64,000 nt of DNA, taken from positions 7,750,381 to 7,814,380 of the forward strand of contig JABAKD010000011.1 of NCBI GenBank assembly GCA_012845835.1, read 5' to 3'. This DNA comes from Undaria pinnatifida. Lineage: Eukaryota > Sar > Phaeophyceae > Laminariales > Alariaceae. A program made the position numbers and the translations under genes. Within the stretch, counting starts at the first letter, position 1. Every line of letters starts with the position of its first letter. This document shows positions 40,646 through 53,600 of the stretch, in pieces. The notes beneath the pieces are model-generated. The model was not told the origin of the DNA. It did no database searches and saw only the letters and a list, made by a program, of their open reading frames with translations.

Positions 40646-42859
40646 CATCAGCTCGTGCAGTGCTACTGCTACCGCTGTACGAGTGACTTGGTGGGGTATG
40701 GCTAGGCGATAGCTTTGTCCATCGTGCCACGGCGGTAGAGGTGTTCGCCTTTTTTTTTTCTTGACCTTCTCGCTCGAGGAGAAAACTGAACAACACGATT
40801 TGCAGAATCCGGCGAACAAAACCTCAAGCCCGTGCGTGGCCCAGGTTAAAACTAAAACAAAAACTATTTTGTTTTTTTAGAATGAAAATTCCGATGATTT
40901 TTGGGCTAAGGCGCTTGGCTTCCACGTCTACCGTAGCGCGCGTCGGTTTTCACTTTTTAGTTCAATCAAAATCACTTTTTTTTTTTTTTTTTTGGGGGGG
41001 GGCGGTGAGGTGCAGGGCTACTCAAACCAAACCTCTTGCAGGGCAAAAGCCAATGGTCGGTGCGCCTCGACCACTGTAGCATGTATCACACGGGTTGTTC
41101 CGCGGCATTCTCGGTGAAAAGCTCAGCATATATCCTTGCCGACAATGTGGTGGGGTAGTCGAGTATTTTTTTCAGTTTTTTGTCCCATCCTCCCGCACCG
41201 TCTCGCGGAATATTACCGTCCACGCTTCCCTCTCTTATCACGTGTGCGGTGTGCACGAGACAGTGCGCGGTGCTCCACACACAGCCTGCGGTTCGGAGCG
41301 CATCGCCCGACTGAACGGCATTCCATGGGGAACAAGAAGATGGTCGCCGCATGAAACGGGCCCGACGAATAATAATGGGCTAACAGATCAGCGACCTGAC
41401 CGAGTGGAAATAATGACCGCGCGCCGTGCTTTCACACGACCGAGTCTGCTGCCAGAAATGAACTGCAACCAAGTATTTGTCGGCCAACCATCGCCAAAAC
41501 ACCGGCACGCATTGGGCGCGGCAGGTGGTCCGAAGGGTCAACATGGATGGCTAGCCTAGTGAGGGCAACGTGCCAGCATGCTGAAGTAAATTCTTCATTT
41601 TTGCTTTTCATTGCTTTTGTATTTCCAGGTCGACTCGTTTCATCCTCGGCGGTCTTCCAGACAAGCCTTCTTGACACGCCGTGGTCACAGGTATCTTCTC
41701 TTCTCCTCACCGGCGCTGTTCATCAAGAACAACCCTATCGGCAATGCGATCGCCGTAAAGGGTCACCCCCCCACGTCCTCTCCGACTAACTGCCTACTCG
41801 TCAGCTTTTCAAGGGCAGGGTGGACGAAAAAATCACTTCTCCAATGCCTAATTCGAGTGTTTTCATAGCACTAATTCAGCTTTTTATTTTGGGTGTTTTT
41901 TCCCGGGCTTTGCTCTTGCTGCGGCTCCGAGTCGCACCGCTGTCCGCTTCGCTGCCCTAGCTCTCGCCGCTTGTGCTGCAGCACTTGCCACCGCACCGCC
42001 TCCTCCTGCTCCCTCCTCGCCTCGGTAACCTGACCAAGTAGGCGTTATGATGTTGCATTGCCCAAAAGAACGTCATGCGAAACTTGTGGAAATCGACTTG
42101 ATCGTGTGATATTGGTGTGAGGCGAGTGTTAGTATGCCCCAAAACCGCCTGAATGTGTGGAAATCCACTTGGAGCCAGCCCGCCGTAGGTTTTGCTCACA
42201 CCTAAGTGTTTCTGGCGGATTGACCTCCCCTAGCGTGGAACTATACTTGTTTTGGGACTGCAACGGTAGTGGTGTTACGTTGTTTTACCCCCTTTTGGCC
42301 ACTTTTGGCCACTTTTTTTTTTCCTAGTGGCTCGGTGTCAATCGCGCGAGAGTGACCAACCCCCCTGGTCCTTGCGGTCAAAGGCTTTCTCTTCTTTTGT
42401 CTCGTGCTGTTCAACATCGCTCTCGGTGGCATTACGAAAAAGGGGATAGTTACCCGAAACAATCGCCGGTGGCATTACGAAAAAGGGGATAGTTACCCGA
42501 AACAATCGCCGGACGTGTTTGTGTCCGTGAGGTGTATAGAGTCACTCGCGCCAGCATGATATGATAGCTCAGACATGGTGGTGAAAACTGGCGGTTTCCC
42601 CCTAACGTATCGTTGATCTAATGATAACACTCGTACTATGCTTGTTTGGGGACTGTAACGCGTAGAAAATGCCGGTCGGGCTGCGCTGCGCGAAACGAAC
42701 GCCTTCGAAGTCACGGCGTTGGGTGATGGTGATGTTGATGTTGAGCTAGTTCCTCATGTTAGGAGTTCAGAAATGTCTTAGAATCTTCTGCTCGCCCAAG
42801 CGTGGGGTGGCTCCTTGATAAAAACGCAACTTTTGTGCGGGGCGCAAGCGTTGAAATAC
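40646..42859. other. Intergenic, fragments of repeats
   Basis: A MITE family 1-like end at 40,870-40,960, a possible inverted fragment of the SINE A tail near 41,655-41,700 (CCGTGGTCACAGGTATCTTC), a directly repeated GGTGGCATTACGAAAAAGGG at about 42,427 and 42,468, and a family 3 fragment at 42,748-42,815. No gene. Confidence 0.45.
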
Positions 42860-43075
42860 GTGGGAATATTCAAGGCTTTTCACGGATCGGATCGCATGTC
42901 GCGGATCGGATCGGGTCAGAGTGGCCCGACCTAGCCCGTGATATTCGAAGACCTCCTGCTGATCCGACCCGACCTGACCCGTGAGATTTCGAACACCTCC
43001 TGACCGACTCGGCCCGCGAGGTTTGGAAAATCCCCTGACCCGATCCTCGGTGCAAGTCATGGGCCGCTGAAAAGC
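42860..43075. repeat. CCCGACCCGA-type dispersed repeat, copy 2
   Basis: Same orientation and landmark order as 26285-26510: CCCGTGATATTCGAAGACCT, CGACCTGACCCGTGAGATTT, GAACACCTCCTGACCGACTC, AGGTTTGGAAAATCCCCTGA. Confidence 0.65.
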
Positions 43076-43369
43076 CAAGGAAATATTGACTTGGTGGTGA
43101 GATACTGGTGCGAGGTTAGCGCCAACTTTTGCCCCAAAAGAGGTTGGAGAAATGGAGTTGATGGTGAGATATTGATGGCGACACGATCGTTGTTACGCTC
43201 CAAACCGTCTTAAACGTGGATTGTCAACTGTGTGACGATGTGATCGATGTTGGCGTGACAGAACGGACAGGAGGCGACCCACAATGGTCTATTCGGTGGA
43301 CACGACGTCAATGGTTGGGGTGCAGTGGGGCACTCGATGTACGAGCGTCTATGGTAGGAGAAAACGGAC

Positions 43370-44055
43370 TAAAAGAGCGGTCAAGTTGGCGTCTGTCACG
43401 CCTTGTGACGCCTACACTTAAGAACCTATAAAAACGGACTGAAGGACGGTCAAGCTGGACGGCCATGCCTTGTGACGCCTACACTGAAAAACTGTACGGT
43501 TGTGACGCCTGCGCTTAAGCCTACACGATATTCAAAGCAAGAGGAAACGGACTACAATGAAGATCCATTATTAACAGGATGAAATCATTCACAAGAAAGG
43601 AAAGCATCACCTCCTTTGAGGCGAGCTCTCCCACGCTACGATTGTGTTCGATTGAGGCTCTGTACGAGTATACCTCGTAAGACCAGCTAACAACCTACAC
43701 TTGAGTCAATCGCTATTAAAACAAAGGCGGGTGCATCCCCCCCCCACCCCGTTTTTGTTTGATCATTCATCCTGCTAACAGTGAATCTCCGAAGTAAAGG
43801 GCGGTTACATTGGCCTGTCACGCCTTGTGGCGCATGCACTAGGGAACTGCATGGCTGTGACGCCTCTGCTAAAACCTACGTGATGCTCATAGCAAGAGAA
43901 AGCTATAGGGCGGTCAAACTGGCCTGCTACGACTTGTGACGCCTACACTAAGAAATGGTGTGGCTGTGACGCCTATGCTAAAACCTACATGATACTCAAT
44001 GTGAGATATGAGCACACGGAGATTGGGGCGGTAAAACGGGTCTGTCACGAGGAGC
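43370..44055. repeat. 125-130 bp tandem repeat (TGTGACGCCT)
   Basis: At least four diverged units containing GCCTTGTGACGCCTACACT, a second GGCTGTGACGCCTATGCTAA and AAACCTACRTGATRCTCA. They are split by about 240 bp of other sequence at 43,550-43,790. Confidence 0.7.
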
Positions 44056-44304
44056 TCTTAGGTCTGATACCCCTCTATACGCAGATCGTCTCTGTCTTTC
44101 GGGAAGGAGGAATCAGACAGATGTGAGGCATTCGTAAGAGACTGAGCTCTCCCTTCCCTCGGTTTGGGAGAAAACGCCTGCCTTTTAGCACTCGGAATAC
44201 GTTCGTGCTCGTGCCGTGTTTGAATACGTTCCCGCCCGCGCAGTGTTGGGAAAGGTTTCCTCCCTTGCCCACTTACCCCTCACACACCATACAGTACCCC
44301 CGAT

Positions 44305-44689
44305 TCATCGCTTTTCACGCTCACCGTCCCCGTCGTCCACTCGGTTGATTCGGTTCGTAATGCTCTTGGCCAATCGCATCGTCCAATTTGACCCGGCGGC
44401 CAACAGCCCAGCCGCCCCGCCGCCCGCCTCCCCAGCGAATGTCCTCGCGCGCAAAGTCTTGACCGCGCCCGCCACGCGAACAAAGCGTCCCACTTCCCTC
44501 CCCCTCGCTTTTTTGTCCTCGGCCGCTTGAAGTTTGCGTGATTTTCTCGCCGCAGTGTACCAGGCATCGCGGGCCTGGGTAATGGCTGCGCGCGCCGCTT
44601 CTGCTTCAGCGTCTTGTAGGCGAAGCTTTCGCTGGCACTCCTTGCGGCGTTTTATCAAGATTTCTTGTCTCTCCTGTTGAGCTTTGTGC
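44305..44689 (-). CDS. Coiled-coil gene, terminal exon
   Basis: Acceptor CACACCAG, then HKAQQERQEILIKRRKECQR, AEAEAARAAITQARDAWYTA, a basic stretch and SNWTMRLAKSITNRINRVDD, stop at 44305. Phase 2 at entry, joining LRQA(R) of the exon before. Confidence 0.85.
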
Positions 44690-47600
44690 CTGGTGTGTGG
44701 CAAGAGTAAGCGATTGGTATATATGTGCGAAGGCATTGTTAACGAGAGTAAAGTGAGGGGTTTAACTCCGTTAGAGCTGAACCTGTGTGTTGGGGGGAAA
44801 GACAATTTGTGTAGGATGGCGTTATTGAAGCAGGCGAAGCTTCCGCTGGCACTCCTTGCGGCGTTTTTAACCAAGATTGGTTTTCTCTCCTGCTGTTCTT
44901 TCTGCCAGATGGCCGTAGGAGCAGGATATTGATATATATGTGGAGGCGTTACTGACGATAACGATACGGATGATTTAATCGGTGTATCGTTCTTCGCGCG
45001 CATTAAGTCTATACTATACTAGAACGACATGGATCACGCACCCGGCTTCATGCATGACAACGATACGTTTGGCGTTGTCGGCCTCCTTGTTGGTTAGGGG
45101 GGGGGTCAATTCCATTCCATGCTCGCTGTCACATGCGGTGAGATTGTTTGTTCGTTCCCTCGTCTGTCTCAGGGTGCACAGCCCAAAAAAAAACACGCGT
45201 TACGGTAGGTGCGCATGTAGACGTTTCCGAGGCTCTTCGCGTGAGAAGCTCTTAAACCCGATAAAAATTCCCATGATTTTTGCCTCGGCATACAACAAAA
45301 ACCGAAATTAAAATAAAAAAGCGAAACCCCCAACGTCATTGTGCAGTTCCTCCGTCACAAAATACTTGGGGGGGGGGGGCAAACAACGCTACCCATATCA
45401 TTGTAGAGCGCCTCCGTACCTAGCCTGCCGGAGACGTATCCTCGCCGCGCGAGCCGGGTCCAACACATCCAACACCTCCAAATCCGTGTATCCTCCTCTG
45501 CCTATGTCCGCCTCCGGAGTACCGGCTGTCGCCGTCCGCTGCTGCAACAGCGCATCCCTCCGCGGCCCATCATACGCGCCATCGCCACCGCCGGTGTCAA
45601 GCCGCCGCCGCTCCATCTCTTCGGCTAACGACTGCGCGCGTTCTGCTTCGTCTTCGGGGTGCTCGCGCCGCCACCAAAACGGGTCTTGGTCCTCGAACAG
45701 CGCCACGCCGACGTTGAGGCATTCCCACGAGTCGGCCGGGCCGGAGGCGGCTAAGAGGGCCTTCGGTGAAAGGCCTTTAAAGAGATCCTCGCACCTGCAT
45801 AGTGAATTCGGTGCAGGGCAGGACCAGTGTTGGACGCTATGTCACGATAGGAAGGGAAACATATATATGCATATATATATGTATATTTCTGAGGGTCATC
45901 CCACGCTAGGCGTGCAGCAGATTCTAAGAAATTTCTGAGCTCCTACCATGAGAGGCTGCTCAATACCTCAACAGAAACTTCCAGAGCTTCGTAAAGACAC
46001 TCGTTCGCGCAATCCAACCAACACTACTGTGCGCTAGCCCTGACGACAAACAAACGTACCCGACGCAATTATCGTACTAGCCGATCGTTCCATAGCTGAG
46101 GCGCTCAACCGGTCAGATCGGTAAGAAACGGTAGGCCCAAAAACTTGCGACCCCTAGTGAGGGATGGTACTGACTTTGAGGAAAAAACAAAAGTGGGCAG
46201 CCCCAAGACCTAGCCTAGGCATGCACCGAACACGTTCGTAGAACACAGTTTCAGGGTAGGTTTTGTCGCCCTCAAACGCAGGTTGCATAAATAGGTTCAA
46301 CGCGCACATAAGATTTAAGGAAGAATGAAAACTTCTTCGCGTCACCCATGCAGACCCTGGTGCATTCCTGCACCTATTGATAGCCCTTAAGTGGGAGTCG
46401 CCTGCCTGCATCCTTCATGAGAACGTACGCACCCCATCCCGGCAACACGCGCGATCGCGGTTATCACACACAGATTGCAAAATATGAGCTTTCGACGAAG
46501 CCTCTCCGTCTCGCGGCTGTCGTTTCATTCTGAGTGTTTTTTTTTATAAGGTTCAAGGCTCCCCTTCGGGATGTAGTCGGCTTATGATCCCGGGAACGTG
46601 GCAAGTTCCAAAAAAGGGGGGACGCAGGCGTTTCTATAAGTTGCAACCAGGTAGCTCTTGAAACCCAGGAAGGCGACAATTAGCCGCCGCGCAGGCAACC
46701 GGGCAAGTAACACGGACCAGCCCAAACGAGCTTATAGCTTAGGCTACATATCGCGTTCCATCGATTTGGGAGGAGCACCATCAGCCAGACAAAAACTGGG
46801 CGAAAAAAAGTGCTAAGAAAAGACCCTTGTCGCAATGCGTGTCGTGTATCGCGCGCAAGGAAACTATCGCGGGAAAAACGAGTCATCCCACAGCAAGCCG
46901 GGGGTGAGGCAAATTCTGGGATTTTTTTTCTGAGCTCCTAACGTGATGAGGAGCTCAAGAGGCTTTTCTTCACCCGAAACGTGACTTCGGGAGCGGCGCT
47001 CGTTCGCGCAACAAAAAAGCAACCTGACAAACTCTTCTATCCGCTAGCCCTACCACAAATGTGCTCGCGAAAGTATCAGCCCAACCGGCAGTGTTCCTCA
47101 GTGTAGGAGCTCAACCCGTAAAAGGTATACCTTTTTTTGGCACAAAATGTGCAAGCACCGACCGTGGGAAGACTCAGGCACGTCGACGCACGCTCCGGTA
47201 GCAGGGGGGCACACGCTGAAATAAATATTTCTGAAGGGTTTCTCGCACGAGGGCCTCTGCTGTAGCGCTCCCTACACCTCGCCCCCCCCCAAGAAAAGAA
47301 AAAACGAGAAAAAAAAACCGGCCCCTGACACAAAAACGAAAAGTGCTTTCCATTAAACATCTCCTTGGTCTATTAAGGGGATGTTACAAAATTTTATGGT
47401 AAAACACCAAAAATGAAAGTTCCAACCATGTTTGGCAATATTCTCAGCTTTCATGCGTGCTACGCGACACGATAGAGGGAGTCCTTTTTTGGGCGTTTTT
47501 TCGTCTGAACGACGGAGCTCCTTACCCGAAAAAGTCGTCGGAAACTTGACATTTCTTGTTTTTGGGCAAGGTGAGTGTTTTCGTCTTTATAAGTAGGCCA

Positions 47601-50600
47601 TTGAGTCTGTCCATCCAGTCGCACTTTCAGTTTGCTCGAAAGTCAGTTTTCGGGTGAGATGTAGAGCTCCTCAGACGCGTGCTACGATAGAAGTATCGCT
47701 TTTCGTGGAAACGGTTTCTGAATGACTTAAGACACTCCTTATCCCAAAGTCGTCGGGGAAAAAAAAAAATAATAGGCCATTTTTTTCGCCTGATTCCAGT
47801 CGTGTACCTAAGCCATGAGATTTTTCATCCGGTAGCAGCTTTTTTTTTGTTCCAAAATCAGTTTTTGCCTTAGAGAGGTCTTAAGCTCCCAAATTGAGGG
47901 GTAGTATTAGAAAAAAAGTCGTGCACTTCTATCGTAGCACGCGTCCTCACGTCGTTATGAGCCTCGGAAAAAAAATGGCGCACACCTCTAGCGTATGTCT
48001 TTAGCGGCCTCGTCAATAAGATTTTGTTTCGGGCCAAAAGTGCCACCCCATGCCGTAGTACTTACTCGTCGTCGTGAAAGAGGAGACAAGAACAAATACG
48101 TTTTTTTCAGGACAATGGGAGCACTACAAAACACTGCGGACCGATACCTGGCGCTCGTTACGTGTTCATCTCCCAAGGTCGTTTTCGCCTCCTCTCCTTG
48201 TTCCCTTTCTGCTTCTTTGATGTGCTTGCCGCCCGCAGTCCGGAAGTCGCTCACCCGACCGGGACCCTCGATCGCAAAGCAAAGGTTGCTGCTGAAAAGC
48301 GCGAGAACGATCGCCCACTCTTCCCCCTCAAGGTCGCTCCCTCCTCCTCCTCTTCCTCCTTCTCCCCCCCCTCCTTCTCCCCTCCCCCCTTCTCCGCCGT
48401 CATCCACCTTCCATGTTTCTGCCCGTTCCCTTTCTTCGTTGCTTTGAACGAACTTTGAGCCTTCCATGGCATGAGCAACATTACGAACGTCGGCTGGGAC
48501 GGTCGGCGCTGCAACATAGATGGTTCTGTCCTCTGAATTCGCCGGCGCAGCAGACGCAACCACAGCGGGCTTCTTCGAAGTTGTGACTGCAGGCGCTGCT
48601 GATGCCGTTGAGGACGTTGCCAATCGCGCGGTGTGGTCGTCATCTGGGGCGTTAATCCTCCTCATCTCAGCGATCTCTTGAAGCCCCGCCTCGGCCATTT
48701 CCACGGCTGCCTGTTCATGATGTGCGTTCCGAAACGTAGTTTGGTACACGCGACAGGGTCCGATGACTTATGAGGCTTACTGCAGTTCAGGTGGGTAATA
48801 GGCTGACGTTTTCCTAAACGGCACCTTTTGTCAGGTTCCCGGTGGGTCAATACCCCGCTAACACTTCGACAAATGCACGATGTTCGAGATTATTCGACGG
48901 GCTGACAAGTTGTTCAGTACAAACGCAAAACTTATTGTATATATTCCAACTACTGTCTGAAGTTCAACGCTTCTGGAGTAAGCACCATAATTTCATCCCC
49001 AACCTTTGATTCATACTTATGAATCCACGATCACGGGCCCAATCCCCCCACCCCCCCCACCCCACGCCCTTTTGGCCGAATCTTCACATTTAACCTTCGA
49101 GTGTCCGATCATACAGTGGACGAAACAACGATTGTTGGCTATGTGTTGCAGTTATTACCCTGTGCGTTAAGCTATAAAATATAAACGATGGCATTAAACA
49201 AAAACATATCATCGCACATTGAAAGCATCAGAGAGATGTACGAGCCAAGACGTGCTGAGTGCGCGCGCCTGCCCTCACCCCAGCACCCTCATCAGTGCTC
49301 TATTGGACTCCGACCTAGAGCTCCAGCTCGATGCTACGCATCTCAATGGTGTGCCGTCAAACTCTTTGTTTTTTTTTCACAAGTGTGCTCTACAGACGCT
49401 CGGTGCCACCTCTGCATCTCTTATCACAGAGACAGAGTCTCGGCTCGCACCATCCTTCGAGGTTATGAGCCTCGCCCTTTGCTCTAAACATCACATTTGC
49501 TTCTTATTCACAAGCGATAGCTTTACAGACACTTCGATGCCATCTCTGCATCTGTTATCGCAGAGACAGAGCCTCGACACGCATCGTCATTACAACCTCC
49601 CTGTGCCACCTTGAGAAGCTTTCGCCCTTCCGCCGCCTGAGCGGAATCTCGGTTTCCTTGCTCCACGAGCAGGACGCCAAGGTTATTCACCGTCACGGCG
49701 GCTCCTGGTGAACCTTTCCTACGCCTCTGTCTTAATGCGACTAGTCTTTTCCAGTACTGCTCCGCCTGGGTCTTTTCACTCTCTTGAGCAGCGGAACGAT
49801 ACCTGTTGTTGTTAGGGGATGCAAGCATCATTAGAAACTTGTTCCTATCAGATGACGTGCAGCATGAGCTTCAGCACCGATTATTCATCAAAACACGAGA
49901 AAAGAAGCCAACGGAAGCCCGTAAAAAGGAAAAGTATACACCAAGTCTACCGTCCTCCTGTATCTACTTCGGGGTTACCATAACCGATTATTCATTTGCG
50001 TATTTGGTTTATCGCCATTTTTTTTTCCCGTCTCAACCGTAAGACTCGCTTCCGTCAGCATTGGGCGGAGGATGACCCCTCCTGGGTGGCGTTAGCAGAC
50101 ACCGGTGTAGAGGCAGTCAATCGCGCGCGGGACTGGTTTTAATTGGCATGCTCACGTCCAAAAGTCCTGTTTTGGCTTCATAGAGAATTTGCGTCACGCG
50201 CAGAATCAAAAAGCAGCGTCGAGAGAACCATACCACACGTTGAAGACACGTTGTCCAGCTGAAAATCACCGCATCGTTAGCTCCACCCTTTAGATTGTAT
50301 AATAACATACTTTGACGACGCGCCAAGGCCTCTTAGGAAAATGCTGCAAATAAGCCGTTCGATCCTGTTTTCCTGGTGCACAACCCCCGCTCCTACCTGG
50401 GTATATCCCTCGATGTTGGAATTAAACTAACCATTATGTCTGTTTCATCCGACAATGCGCTACATCAGCTTCACCGTCACCATCGCTTGCTCAGATAAAG
50501 CGTTTTGGGACCAACGCCCTAATGGGTGGGGTGAACCGTAACCGGAGCGAGTCCGGTGGGAAGGCCGTTTTCTCACAGTTGGGGTTTGTGCTAGTGGGTG

Positions 50601-53600
50601 AACTTGCGCAAGTTCCCACACTACCCGCAAGGATGACCTTCCGGGTGGCTATTTCCACGGCGCGTGATCCCCAGGGTTCTGGTCGGGTCGACACACACGC
50701 AACCGTATACCGTGGCAGCTTGCGCTGCTGTCGCAGTACCGGTTACCGCCGGTAGGGACAGCCCGCGCTGTTGAGGACCAAAGGATACGCGATTGTGAAT
50801 GCAATCGAATTAAATAGGCACACGACGCGTGTGAAAATACGTGGGAAAGTGTGGTGAGCTTAAGCTTTTCTTTCTTTTTTTTTTTTCCCAACCCGCCGGA
50901 GGATTGAAAAAAAAAGAAAGATAGAAAGAAAGAAAGAAAGAAAGAAAAACCTTTCATTTTTTGCCCCTGCCGCAGTACGATTGATATTTTTTCTTTTGCC
51001 ATCCGACAAATTGCGCAACAACATGAGCTTCACAGCTTGGTCTCGGCCGTAAAGCATTCCTAGATCGGCTGCTTCTACGATACCCCCGCCCAAAAAAAAC
51101 AGCGATTTTCTTTAACGAACGAACGTTTCATGGCTGCTCGACACGAGGAAGGATGATATGAAAAATAAAATCTTCCTATATTTTCTTGTTCGCAAAGGAC
51201 TATCGAACGATGACGTCGGGGAGCCAAGGGCACCGCACCGTATTTCACGAGGTACGGCCGGGAGCTGGTTTCGAAACCGGCGATTTCGTTAAAGAAATGT
51301 TGGGGGGGGGCTCGATCGAAGAAGAAAACCAAGCGAAAGCAGTACGAAAAACGCCTACGCGTGACGTCTAGATCCTTTCTGGAATTAAGTACCTCATGGC
51401 TCTAGGATGAGGTACCGGCACCGCCACTGGGAAAGCTGGGAGTCGAAGAATGGGAAAAAAAATGTGAAGAACAGGCACGCTCTTTTGCGTCTCCTGTAGG
51501 CATTACGTTTTAAAGACAGATCACGAATACCTGGCCCAGCAGCTGCCGGCCAGTTACTAGCAAAAGCACAAGGTCTGTTTGTGCATTCTACCATTCTGCC
51601 AGCGCCGTCCCGTGCTGTATCCACCTGGCACTGCCGCTGACGCGATCATCTAAACGCTGCCAATGCTGTTGCAATCAATGTCAGTTCTTTAACCACACAG
51701 TCTGAACCGAAACGCCCACGTGATTGTTTATCGCAACAAAAGACATATTATTCTTGGTTCGGTTTCCGACTCTAATAATCCTCTCTCTTTATATTTTTCG
51801 TATCGTTTCGGATGTTCACCTGGCGCTCAAGCCCCGTTCGTAGAGATCGATTTCCTCCTTTAGTCTCTCCTCCTCTTTCACCCTTTGCTTTTCGGCTCTC
51901 TTTCGCTCCCGCTCCTCTTTGTCGAGCCGCTGTGCGAATAAACAAACACGTTCGGACGACCAGCTTAACACAAATGTGGTCCTGCACGTTACCGGCTCGA
52001 TTCTGAATCGAGGGCTTCAACAACAGCTTCCATGTACTCCCTCTATGGAAGCACGCGGAAGCTTCCACAAACTTTCATCTCTACTTCCTCCACAGAAGTA
52101 CATGAAATCTTCCACCAGCTTCCATCTTCTTCCGTGGCAGTAGACTGAAGCTTCCATAGAACAGAGGCTTCCGCCTACTTCCATGGAAATACAAGGAAGC
52201 TTCCACGAGCTTCCACTCGATAATAAGATAGTGAAGAGCGGAAGACCGAGTGGTCCCGTTAAACTGTTATTTTCAAGCACGAAACGGTTTCGAGTGGAAA
52301 ACGCGGCACTAGTTAACTAGTTAACCCTGTCAGTCCGCGAAATTGATTCACTCTCACTTTGGGGTTCGTGAGGGCGTCGGATGCAGCGGACAGCAGCGGC
52401 AGGCAAGTAGAAATGACTACGAGGTGATTTTTGTGAGTCAAGGTTACCAGCCAGCATCACCAAAAAAACTGATTTCCAAAATCCACGATTTGATACGTTT
52501 GCGGGTTGGTATGTATTACCATATCTACAGCACGTAAAAACGGCTTCCACCTAAAGTTTAGCTGGGGTATTTCGCCGCTCTTTTGACGCACTGTGCGTAC
52601 GTACGTACTCGAAAAATTGCGGACAGAGAAAATTCGTCGCCGTTTGAGGTAGTCATGTATTGGTTGGTCTAGAAAAAAGGTCAAAAAAAGGGCGAAAAAA
52701 CCTGAAAAAAATCTCTGAATTCTTCAAAAGATCATCATTTTTTTTTTTTCATTCGAGAAAAGTGGATCTTCCGTGTAAAATTATCTTGACTCTATTTCCA
52801 AGTCGTTTGTATTTTTTTGGCAAAAACGCCCGCTCGCGCCTACGTGATAAAAACATCCCTCAGGGATCCCTCCGTGGCCTTAATAAGGAACTACTTCCTC
52901 GCCTGCCGCTCCTTCGCTCCTTCCATCAAACTGCTTGGAACTAGTGTGGGATTGGCGGTCGTCGGGGGACATGCTGTGTAGTGTCCCCAGGAATCCTAGT
53001 TGGCTGTTGGCTGGATGCATGTCTCGTTTGTTTGCAAGTGCAAAAGGGCTGACTGTATGTACACATTTTTTACGTGCCTCTCCTTAGTTTGATCTGTCGA
53101 ACAGCTTGGAATTGATGTGTCCATCAAACTAGATGGGACTACAGGCATACACATAGATGGAGTAAAATGGTTAGCAAGGAATTACCTCTCGCTTGCCCTT
53201 CCTTCGCTCCCATCTATGAAACCACTTGGAAATCATGTGAGTATGTGGTTCGTCAGGGGACATTCCGGGTATGTCCCCGGGTTTCATGGTGGGATGAATC
53301 TAGATTGTGTTTGTTTGCAAGGGTAAAAATTGGTCGACGAGGAATTCCGGCCGGCCTGCCTCTCCTTCGCTCGATCTATCTAACTACTTGGCATTAGCGT
53401 GTCTATCAAACAACTTGGAATACCTGTGCCTGCCATGAAACTATGTGAAATTAGTGTGTGTTTTTTCAGGGGTGCAAAAAAGGGCCAACGAGGAATAATG
53501 TCTTGCCTGTCGCTCCTTGGCGCGATCTATCTCGTCTAGTGCCACTTTCCGGCGCATTTCTGCGCGGGCTTCCCTGCTTTCCTCCTCAAAGCGTCCCGCC

